NCBI RefSeq assembly: GCF_041381155.1
Contig: NC_091134.1
Span: forward strand, 10,448,755 to 10,512,754
Source of the DNA: Argopecten irradians
Lineage: Eukaryota; Mollusca; Bivalvia; Pectinida; Pectinidae
Reading direction: 5' to 3'
Length of the DNA stretch: 64,000 nucleotides
The translations under genes and the position numbers were made by a program. Below the pieces are notes generated by a model, which ran no database searches, was not told the DNA's origin, and saw only the letters and a list, made by a program, of their open reading frames with translations. How positions within the stretch are numbered: the first letter of the stretch is position 1; each line of letters begins with the position of its first letter. This document shows, piece after piece, positions 11,202 through 23,000 of the stretch.

Positions 11202-13640
11202 GCCGATGCTCTTTCCTTATGTATTGCCAAATCGTTATATTTTTAGCTAGATAGTCTAAATTCATATAGCAAAAGTGCCATGCTAATGTATCTTCAATGA
11301 TATGGAAAGGATAATATTCGGCTGGTATGATGATAAATAACTTTGTTTTTTATTTGTACAATATGCACCGTGTGGATGGCATGCTGGTTCGGATATATAC
11401 CTGTATGGGCGGTGTATCGCTGCGAGCATATGAAATGGTAAGCTACTGTTAAACATCATTTCGATTGAAAAGTTTCATGCAGATAAATTAAGAATAAATC
11501 GGTTCGTTGACACAAGTATGATAAAACTTTAAGATTGGTCGTATCGCTAGTGTAATCTTGAGCTACATATGAATGCTACAAGTCCGTTAACATACAGGCA
11601 CAGGATGATGCAGACTGCAGAAAGGGCCCGTCAATGTTTCGATTGTAGGCCTATAATTAGAACCGGGCGCCCATCACTCGGTAAACAATTTATGATGACG
11701 TAACAGGTATGCACATATGCATGATTGTTCTGTCATAACCGTAACAACATTTACACAACGCACGCGCGAACGTGCCGCTAGTATACGTGATTAGAGTTGG
11801 AAGAGGTAACATTAGCATAACCATACCGCATTCCGACATCTGCCATTGGAGAAACCACGACGCAACACAGAAATACCAACAGTGGGCTCCAAAGTGTACT
11901 AGACTAACGTTCTAAGACAGCTTGATGATTAACACATCATTACGTTATTTTATCATTTTCCTTTGATTTCAAGAGTCACCCTGTCTGGGGCCCCTTTAAT
12001 GTTCGTAAGACACAATACAAGGCCAATGCCAATGTTGTACTGACACATTTTGTCATCCATGCCACATTGAGTAAAATAGAGGGATTATAAAATGCTGTAA
12101 TAGCGGTTTATGTGTAATGTTACATATAATCATTCTGTCATGCCAGTTGATATGCATGCCAACATTCATACACGGTTCGTGAAATAAACATTTTTGATCA
12201 ACCTTATACACCTCATTCATTGTATATTCACATCTGCTATCAATAAAGGAATAGGTTTCATGCAGTCAAAATTGAATAAATCGTTTTGCTCCAGGAAAAT
12301 GTAACAAATAAACTGTATTTTATACATAATACAATGTCGATACACTGCATATCTTTTGCACCATACAGTACGATAGATAATGATAGTGATTTCTTAAACT
12401 CATCTAAGTAAATGCATTGATTAAGAATGTGCAGTTTTAAATGAAGACAAATTTCTTGTGTCACTAACCCTTCAAATCATGATAGGAGTCACAATCTTTG
12501 GCTACTCAAATAAGAGCCATCTTTATTTTTTAAACACTAAAATTTCTATTAAATTTCGCCAGATTGAAACATTTGTGAAATGAGGCGAAGATTAGTGCTG
12601 TAAAACTGTGAAAATTCAAAAACTATAATTAATAAAAAAATCAATTGTATATTTTTTCTTGTCACCGAAGGGATGTGAAATAAAAATTTGACGGCAATAT
12701 ATTCAAAATACGCAACAGCTTTCCCTGAGGTTACATGTGACGTATTTTACATGTCCAGATGTGTACTCTTTCTATAGGTCGGTCATGTGATACAATGGAC
12801 ATTTATGATTGGTCCTTTCTGGCCCCGATACCACATAACCACGAATTTCTCATATATTTTTCTTAAACTATATTCATAGATCCAAGAAATATGATTGGAT
12901 AAGCACGAGCATTATTTGAACTCGTCCAATCACATAAATTCGAAGCGAGAAATGCATTGTGGGATAAGGGTTGGTTCCCGACAGTTTTCGTATTTACACC
13001 ATCTACATCTATAATGTTAACAGTTCATAGATGTCTGTTTTAACATGCCACATTTGTTCCATGAACAACAAAGGCGATATCCAATAGACTGTGCTATTTC
13101 TAAAACCATTAATAATATGTTTATTTTTCTTCTTCATTACATATTTTATATTTTGCCGCCATCTCAGAACATGTGACATTTATTGTGACGGTTGTTGTGT
13201 CCGTGCAAGTTCATGATGATGTCGATCACACATTGAAATAAATAATAATTCATGTGTACACGCACTGGGTATCATTTGTTTATGACACGTATTCCAATGA
13301 CATGATGTTATGATGAAGATACACCTGATATATTTAGGGAGCATTCACACAACGTATATCATATCAATATATATCAAAATAGCAGAAATAAAAAATATCA
13401 CAGCAACACTTCGTAAGTCACATTTGGGCGTCACAATGGGTTGGTATGGGGTTCAGAACGGATTAACGTCGATTGCAGTGCAAACACCCTCTTAGATACT
13501 GCACACCTGTAAGATGCTTTGCGATTGCTTTGAGTCCCGCTTCACTCCAGGGTTCACTCGTGACGTCACACTTGTCAAAGTATCTTTTGAGGTACCGTTG
13601 AATAATTTGTCGACACTCAAACTCAAACATGACCTTGACA
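11202..13640. other. No supported gene; intergenic or 3' flank of the TMEM47-like gene
   Basis: AT-rich, with no exon-like pattern that I can defend. The interval around 12780-12990 stands out for promoter-type motifs and is listed separately. Confidence 0.35.
12880..12975. promoter_or_regulatory. Possible promoter motifs: inverted CCAAT pair and ZNF143-like site
   Basis: GATTGGAT (about 12893) and TCCAATCAC (about 12926) form inverted CCAAT boxes within a loose palindrome (ATGATTGGATAAGCACGAG ... CTCGTCCAATCACAT). They are followed at about 12951 by AATGCATTGTGGGATAA, whose reverse complement (TCCCACAATGCATT) matches the core of the ZNF143/Staf promoter element known from animals. No transcript start or coding exon is identified beside it, so this is only a sequence-level suggestion. 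Confidence 0.3.
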
Positions 13641-13642
13641 CT

Positions 13643-13828
13643 TTACAGGAAGTTTAAACAGCTGCACTTACTTCCGAGTAAAAGGAATTCCATTCTTGAT
13701 TGAAATTCTTTCTTTTGAATAACATCTAACACTTTCTGCTCTAGTAATTTCTTCAGTTCGTTTTGTGTAAAGAACTCATTGTTTCTCTTCATGATCGCGA
13801 ACATGCTCTGATCGTATTTCCTTTGCAT
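13643..13828 (-). other. Downstream open frame in the 3' region of the TMEM47-like gene
   Basis: Directly after the TMEM47-like stop codon, in another frame, 61 codons from ATG run through a Lys/Glu/Gln-rich, helix-like segment (NELKKLLEQKVLDVIQKKEF). They reach a donor-like GGAA/GTAAGT near 13668 and a stop at 13643. Codon use (TTC, GCG, ATC, GAG, CTG, AAG) looks better than random AT-rich UTR. It may be 3'UTR read by chance, an alternative 3' exon, or part of a different transcript. Confidence 0.2.
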
Positions 13829-13863
13829 AAATAATGAAGTTTTGAACTTCGTTTGGTAGTTGT

Positions 13864-14093
13864 TTAAACATCGGTGGCTTCTTCAATGCCGTTCTCTTCA
13901 TTAGCTGAAGACACCTCACACAAGACGATCTCATCAGCATTTTTGTCAACGATGAAAATGACAGCACTTGCAAGGTAGAGAGTTAAGGTGATAATAGAAA
14001 GGACATAGGGCCATCCGACTGACCAGGTCTCCGGCTGGTTTTCTTCCACGAACCTCTTGGCGAATGTGATCAAAGTTATCAATATAGGCAAAG
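13864..14093 (-). CDS. TMEM47-like exon 4 (TM3 end, TM4, PDZ-ligand tail)
   Basis: Acceptor CGTTTCAG before 14093. It codes for the rest of TM3, a loop (AKRFVEENQPETW), TM4 and a 27-residue acidic tail, with TAA at 13866-13864. The 3'UTR continues below 13864; no certain polyadenylation signal was fixed. Confidence 0.85.
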
Positions 14094-17000
14094 CTGAAAC
14101 GAGAATTTTTATTACATAACATGGATAAATTCATCAGTAACCAATTAGGATAACGGTTCTTTTAATCATATGCACATTTTATGTGAAACAAAAACGTGCA
14201 TGAAATCATAATATTTCAATTACGCAAAATGTCAAACTAAGTATAAAACTTATCATATTGCAAAATATATCACCAAATCATTATTCCGTCTTTGCATATT
14301 ACAGAGTTAGCCGTGAAGGTAGGTATCGTTGTTTTCTCCGAAAAGTATGACGTTAATCTAACAAACTCATGACGTCATAATCAATACCAACCCACAAGGG
14401 CAGATAACTCCTATATGCAAATGCATAATAAGGTGTGTTCCGATTCTTCGATTATTTCAAAATATTCGGGTTCATTTAATACGAATACAAAACTATCTTA
14501 CATTTTCACACATATGTGCATATATACTACATGAATGTGTAAATAAACTGTAATATTTCATTTTTGTTTTCTTACAGGGAAGTGTTATATAGAGCATAAA
14601 TGCGTCATTGGAGTCTTCTCTGGTATCAATAATAAAATACATATTAGGTGAATAATTGCCTTTTGCCTTCACAACTGATGTTTCAGGTTATCTATTTTAC
14701 TAAGTGAAAGGTACGTTTTAGCTGATTGCAGTTTGCTGGCGATTGTGTATTACGAAATGCAATTCATAATAGTTTTGATTCACTAGACCATTGGGCGTAG
14801 TAAGTTTTTTACTGAATAATTTGAATAAATTTCAATTTTATTTGTAAATTTCATAGACATTTTCCTCATCTCTCTTTCAAAAGTTCATATTTTTCTTTTT
14901 TTTTTACATTTGGAAGACAATCGAATACAATGATTAGTCAAAATTCCATGTATCAACACACAACATAAAAACTGAAGTACTTACATGATAAAAACATTAA
15001 CACTATGGCGGTTGTGTAAAAGCAGGGCTTCATTTTCAGTTCAGATGAAGTGACTCCGATGGTCCCCACGATAAACCCAGCGAATCCACCCATCAGAGCA
15101 ACGATAGACATCGCTCGGCAGGCATCCATCCAATCTGTTAAAAGGACAAACAGAGATAATTCGGTTTACGTATATCATTTAATGAATTAAATTTGTTTTT
15201 TTTTTAAACCAATCCCTCTATCAAAAATTTGTTTCAATGTGGTTTGCTTTCCAATGTAAATTTTGGCGAAGTCACATCTTTCGAATAGAGATAAAAATCA
15301 GATACATTGTATTGTCTTTTTTTTTAAATTGTTTTCAAATGCCTCCTGTGTATTGATCTTTGTTTCTGAGGCAGTTTCCTTAAATACAAAGCACGATATA
15401 ACTGGGGGCATCAGCAAACTATTTGAAAGTTATTATTTTTTTTATCTCAACAAGAAGTGAAACTTTTAACTTGTATGGTCAGCTTCAAAGAACCACTCAT
15501 ATTAAACATACACCAGCAATCATTGTCCATGAAAACTGTATCCATGGAAACAGCCCCTGTATATTAAACCTGTTTAAATAGACCTCCTGTCATAGGTGAC
15601 ATTTGTTCAGCCCCGAATTTCAGCATCAAAAAAGCAAGACAGCTATTTTGTCACGACATCCTCAAATCCTGACTTCGGGTCATGATGGTCTTGCCCGGTA
15701 CAGCCAATGTGGCAATGATTATGTCAAACTAGCACATGTGCGAAGTCACTGGGTATATCAGGTCACTGATATGTAAAAAAAGTACAACATTTTAGTTGCT
15801 TACCTAGAGACCCTATCCGGGATTCATTATCCATACAATTAATGACTCCGGTCTCATTAACATCATCGTAACAGACAGCCCACAGCCCTTCCGCCTTGTT
15901 ATCTCCCCTGATCCAGCCGCTGGCCGCTATCGCTAGGGACAGCAGGATGACTCCGATGATCATACTTAACAGAGCTACTACCTAGAACATAAAATGCATT
16001 GACATTAATTACATGCAATTAACTTATATAATCCTTTATAAATATTTCTGTATATTGATGTAAAGTCTAGATCTTATGCATCCTTTTATCAAATGTTCAT
16101 CTGCCCAATCCCCGTCTTCTATTACATGGACAGAGTTCACAATCCATGTCCGCCATATAAGTATATAAGAAAATTTGCAATTGCTATCAAATTATTGACA
16201 AAAATGTAAAATATTGGTTTTAGCAGATTCCCAAAATCAGTATTTTGTTTGATCTTTCAAAAGATCCGCATGAGATGGAATTCCTTGCCTTATTAAAACT
16301 GTCTTGAGTTCCTGTTAGCGTGTATTTCTTTCAATACTTTGCTTTTGTATCTAATTAATTAACAATGCATTTATTCCATAGTATTTGTTTTAAGTCATAT
16401 TGTGCCATTTCACATACATTATCAGCCACCTACAAGCTAATCAGACATTGACAAACAGATCTATTGAGCTAAGAGGCTTCTCCGGAGATAATGCGTTATT
16501 TACGAGATAGACGATAGAGTGCTTGCGTTCAATGATGACACTTTTTATCGTGCTATTATTGTCATTCGCTTTCTAACGTCAAGTGACCTTGCTGCGATCA
16601 TATTTGGAAATTCACCAAATAACTCTACCTCTTCCTATCCTTTATATAAATAGAACAACAAAGTGACTTTTCCTTTATTATGTTTGTCTAGACAGCGTGG
16701 TAAGCTGTTTGTTATTGTAGTCGTTAACACAAAAAAAAAATGGTTGCGCATCGTCAAAAGAATTGGATAAAACTTAGCGGCGCATCGTGCATATGACAGA
16801 TGCACGAGGAGTAACCCTGAAATGTGTTTATATGTAGGTAAGGATCAAGACAAAAAGTGTCTGATAGAAAATCCCTACTGACAACTGCATTCCTAATAAA
16901 AAACTTTTTTTCTGCTTTTTAATAGTTTTCTCTGTTACCCCTAGTGAAATGGTTGTAAAATAGAAGTAATCATTTTCAACACAGTATTCTCAAAATCAAA

Positions 17001-20000
17001 TCATATCGGCGTCTAAATCTAGGAACAGTAATTATCAAAACGAAAGTTCTTACAATTCAAAGCAATATATGCCATGTTTTGCCTCAGGGATTTAAATAAA
17101 TGCTTTCATATTTGGTTATATCAACGTTTGTCCTTTCTTAAAAGTCCAAAAAGGTAAGATTTTCTGGTTCTTCTAGAATGGTTAACTGCTACACTGCAAC
17201 ATTACAATTACTTTAGGGCATCCCTGTGATACAGATAAATCATATTATTTTCTGAGCTTTAGAAAGGCTTTTGTATAGACTTTATATGTTATGGAAATAT
17301 ATAGTATAAAGCTGTGTTTACTTTAAATAGATGTCAAATGGTTAATAAGATTAAACTTTGATTTTTTTGTGTGTTATAGTTACATACAAAATCAAAAAAC
17401 AAAATAATCCTTACATTATGATGCCGTATATTTCTACATCTCTTGGTGAATTAATTTCTCCTTTGTTGTGGTGTTACATATCGCGACGTACTTTTAATGC
17501 ATAGGATGATAAAATCTCGATCCAAACAGGATTGAATTATTAGAGGAAGTTTATAGATAATTCATCGTAATTCAAAACTACAAAGAAATTCAATCAACTT
17601 TTTTATTCAAGGGTCATGTAAATGAAAAAATACGCTAAAATCTTCTCTTAAATCATCAACTTTGAGGACGGGGTAAGATGGTTCATACTTTGAATTCTAG
17701 TGGATGATATTCTGAATAGAAACGTACAAAATACAAATACAATGTTACACTTTCCCCAAATCTGGCCTCAACATCACCGCAGCGGACATCTAGAATATTC
17801 TCGTCGCCTGGCAACGGAAATATATGCTGCAATATTATAACACTACTGTCATGATTGCCCCCATCTGTCTTCGTTTTGATGCACAAAACTGATTCGGTCG
17901 CGGTGATATAGTCATTTCAAAACCTATTTCATCGTTGTATGTCCCGTTGGTGTTGTTGACGAGAATAGACGCTGCAAGACGCTGCATGAAATATGGCGAT
18001 AGGCCAGAAATTCTAGATATATTAAGCGCTTGACAAAATACATGTACACTATTGTCACTCTATAACATAAAAGTGAGATTGGTGGTTGATCTTGTCTTCA
18101 AAAAAATAAGACACTTATTAATATATATTGTGTCTAATAATATTATAAATATATCTGATTATTTTATGAATAATACGTTACTTAGTTCAAAATTTAAGAC
18201 AATATAGGATATGTTTATTATGCATAATATCACCACCCAAAAAAACCTAAACTGCAGATCAAAGAATGGTGCCAGACTGACAATATAGATATTGCATTGA
18301 CGTTTAGGGAGAAGACCTATATAGACAATGTCTGCTGTCTAATCCAATTGATTTTTGGCAGTAAAAAATTTCGAAGATGAATACTTTGACCGCTATCATC
18401 ATATGCTACATAAAACAAATTCTGTCATGGAAACGATATTTTGATATTGGAATATAAATGTTTGTAAATTATCTTATCTTTGAGTGTTTCACAATTTTTA
18501 TGCTGCAATTAATCTGCTTACCAATAACATTTATATTTCAAATTTCAATTTTACAAACCTTTCATCATTATTTTATAAACGTATGCCACTTTTACCATGT
18601 TCCTCACTCTACATCATAAACATCTTGCGTTTTTGCCAACCATCGGATTTGGACATGGTTATAGATACTTTATAAAGGTGACTTGCACATGTTATTGGCC
18701 TGTTGCTTGTCTCAACCTTTCTTATACACCTGGTGAAATATGCATTACAAAACAGCTAATCCTTTCTAAAATACTAGTAAAGATGGATTTATATTCATAT
18801 GTGAGAACATAATTGTTCTGATTGCTTTCAATTTGCCACCAGCTATGTAGTGCGATTGTAGAAATTAGTGCAACACACCGACAGTGAACGTAAACCAGTA
18901 TCTCACAATTTATATCCCTGTTTCCTAACATCGGAACCTCCTCAAAGTGTGGTAGTGCTTTAATGTATAATTTGTATACTACAAAAGACGACTTGTTTCT
19001 TGATATGGTAACCGTCATTATTCCTGCACAAATTTATCCACCGACGATTATTTGAAACAAAAAGTGGAAATTTGGTTACATGAGTATTTTCAAAAGATAA
19101 AGAACAGAAAAATTGTTGCACCATCAGCCGGCTATGCGAAAAAAACCTATACGCAAACATATCGACGTTTACAAGATTTCCTCAGTTGTATAAAGGGTCA
19201 ACAAGTTATTCTCAATTTAAAGCGTACACCGATAAACTATGCTTTTTCTCTCTTCAAGATGCCTGTATGCTTTGGACAGAAATCAAACAAAAACAACATT
19301 TAATGTTAATAGCATGTGAAGAATGTAACGAGTCAATATGTTTACTCAAACTTAACATGTCATCGGACCTAATTTTCTTCAAATATAGTTTTCTTCAAAT
19401 GCTATATATGAAGTTTATCATGATATATAATACTCATTTATATTCAGTTATTAAAAACAGTTTCCAAATGGGCTTGAGGCCTCCATCTTAAACAACGATC
19501 TGACCTTGTACAACTTGATTGTTTTAATGAAAATAAAAGAGTAGAAAGATAACGTATACCTATGTATTTCATATTTTTGTCATCTAAAACATTTTTTTTT
19601 TGCATTTTAGTAATGGGGTTCGGAGATGCATGAAAAAACGAATGAGTAAACGATCCATGTCTCATCTATCACAATCGTAAGTTCACAAAACTAAATGAGA
19701 ATTGGATTACACCAACAGTAGTTGCTGAAGTCGTTAACAAGTCATACATCATAGGGAAAAAATTAAAATGTGAACCAGTAGGATAAGCTCGATGGTTAAA
19801 TATTATACATGTATTGACTTTCCGCAGATACTTGTAAATCAAATTGTATTGCGATATAACAGTTAAAACGTCTATCGTTTAAGCGGCATTAATTCGTTTG
19901 AAATGATTTTGTAGCGTCTAAACGAAAATGTATTTTTCCTAATAATGAAGATTAAAAACCTTTACATTAACATTAAGTCTTCGAAATTTATTATTTCAAC

Positions 20001-23000
20001 CCAACACGTTTTACTAATTATTGCAAAACATAACTTCAAGAATCGATCATTTGCACATCTGTTAGAACTATTCCCAAAAGAATTCGATGATGTTATCAAT
20101 ATTCTAGCGATATTTTTAGATGTCCAAACGAAAGTGTATGTGTATGTCCGTTTAATATAGCTCACATACATTTACCGAAATCTCGACAGCATATATTTAC
20201 TTCCCCGAATCTGTTAGTAATCTAGCTGCATTCACCACAGCATGACGACAATTAAATCGGTTTCCCTTTTCTATATATTTGTACACGTGCGCGTGTGGTG
20301 GTAAGCTAAGACCGTATGTAAATAAACAATGAATTCTCCGGGGTATTTTTACTGCCCCGGTGCGGACATTTATCACCAGGAGAGGAGATGGGCTGCAAGT
20401 TGTGTACCGAACTCGTGGTCACAGTGGAAAGTAATACATCGTAGTGCTACAGCCGGTACTATTTTACATTTATTTTAACCCATTACATTTATTTTAACCC
20501 ATTACTTGATAGGGAAGCTAGATATCGGAAAAGGATAGCCATAGTATTATAACACATTGATGGAACAGTCTTCTAAACCTAACTATGCCAATTACCAACA
20601 TGGAGAACATGTTTTATCACATCGGACCACTGTTCACCAGTACATTGTATTTTTTAAGTTCTGACACAGTGTAGCACCAATTACCACCAAATGTCAACAA
20701 AGTAATGCCATCTGTTTTAAATTGGCACCACCGACCTAACGACCCGATAAAATACCCAAGTATATAATGCTGGAGGTTTGATCATAATGGCTTCATGAGA
20801 ATCACTTAACAGAGTTATCATCATTATTTGTTACATTTTATTGCGTTTAATGTTAACGGTATAGTTTTTCATACTGCGCTTTGCAAATGACACCCTTAAC
20901 TTGTGCCGTTATTTTGATTGGTTGGTTGTTTTGGCTTACTGTCCCATTTACAGTTAGGGTCGTTTAAGCACGACTTGCCCTGCATAAAATACTTTGCATG
21001 TGTGAATATATATATTTTGGGAGGCTGCGGTTTATCCATGTTGTACATCCCAATAAAAGTGAAATTCTTGCATTGAAGCATGCCGCTAGAGACATTGAAC
21101 AACAAATCCTCATTATACAGACAACAAGTACCCCTCCTTTTGCTGACTGGAAAGAAGGAACAGGAACTACCACTTTTATATGATCCCGTCCTCACCGGGC
21201 CGAATGCTCAGCTCAAGGCCAAACGTGAGGCGATGTCAAATCAAGAGAATTAAAATCAATGAGGAACAAGAGGATATCCCAAATTTAGTCGCCTTTTGAT
21301 ATCCCAATGTAATTGAGGCAGCAGATACAATTCAAACGTCTTCTCTACATTGCCAATAGTTTTTAAATACCATGTTTACAATGAACTGAAAAATACTTTT
21401 TGTTAAACGTCTAGGACCCAACCATGACATAAAAATTGTACCTGCTGACCCTATTGCAAGATGCTAGAATCACTTGTGTTATTTAATGATAACATTTTCT
21501 TTTCATTACATGTATGGTTCACTCCATACTGCATCACTTTTGGCCTTGAGATAAGTGTGCGCCCCAGTGGAGAAAGCAATGTATGGATCCACTTCGCTGA
21601 GACACACTTCTAGTCCTGCTGTTAGGGGTTGTAAAAGGCGACTAAATCTGTGATCCAATATTTTCTCTTCCTGTATGCCCAATCCAAAATGTCTTTCTTG
21701 GCACTGCCTCACATTTGGCCTCGAGTTTCACCCATGTGGGGTATCGTCCATGACCGACAAACAGCATAGCACCTAAAAGTGTCACATGTGTTGGGCGTAA
21801 GAATTGTACCTGCTGTCTGTATTGCAAAGTAATCTTAAAAGGCGTCTAAATTTGGGATACAATATTTTTGCTACCTGGCGTTTTTCTCCCTGACGCCTCC
21901 CTTGATATAATATCAATTTTGACTTCGAGTTAAGGAAAACTCTGGGTTCTGTCCACAGGAGGAGCTAATATAAAGTCTATATAAGTGGCAGTATCTACTG
22001 CTAGGTTAGCAGAAAAGGGAGTATGATGACTGATTTTCCTGCTGTCAGGATATTGTGACCGGGTGTGGTTTGCTGTTTGATGCCTTGGTCAGTGTGCTCC
22101 ATTGAGATAGCACTATAAATTTGGCAAATCCACTTTGACAAAGATACACTGCAGACATCCAAATCAGACACGTTAACACATGCCACATATTGCATTAACG
22201 GGGGTCGTCCTTAACTGACCCTAACTATTAGTAGGACATTATGTAACCTCATCACTCATTATAAATATACCGCAGTTATTTTCTACTACTCTGTGAGTTC
22301 GAGAGATGATTGAGTGAGATTGCAATTTCGAACAGGAAAGAGTTTCCGCTATCACAATGAGAGTATGATACACAACATCAAACTCTTAGCTGTTGGTATG
22401 ACGGTTACCAAAAGAAGGTCAAAGCAAGACAGCCATTCAGAAAGTATAGTGTGCCATGAATTTACTGAAACATCTGCACGATTTCTATACCAGGCGGTTG
22501 GCGGACGTAGAAAAATTCAAGTGAACTCGTTTGAAATGCTTTCATACATTATCCAGTACAGATGGTAAACTCTTATACTATTTACTGTAGAAATCTGCTA
22601 AAATCACTAAATACACAATATATGCGGTCACAAGGAACCATAAAAAAGACACACATTCCATATGTATGTGTATTTTGTTAAGAATTGTAGAATCGAAATG
22701 TTGTGTATTACATCTTGAGCACATGTAATTTAAACGAATGGTTGGAATCACGTGGAAGTACACGTTTAGACTTACCCTTGTTGAGTGATATGTTTGGAAA
22801 TACGCTAACAGATATCAACAATCCACTAATTATATTGGCCTATTATTTACAAAACAGCTGACCTGCTGACAAACTCAATCTTACCCACCCCCGCACTTAG
22901 ACAAGATTGCCTCGCGTGCGCTCGTGAAGCTAACTAGATGATACAGGGCATACGATGACAGAAGATATCATATGTCGGTCTGTACCTTCACGTGCATCCG

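Noticed and set aside
15763-15963. ATG at 15963 as the start of the TMEM47-like protein
   Set aside because: The frame is open upstream to a good acceptor and the first membrane helix begins before it; exon 1 at 24674-24802 joins in phase.
21506-22195. Minus-strand frames in the 21.5-22.2 kb interval
   Set aside because: They belong to reverse copies of the same interspersed repeat.
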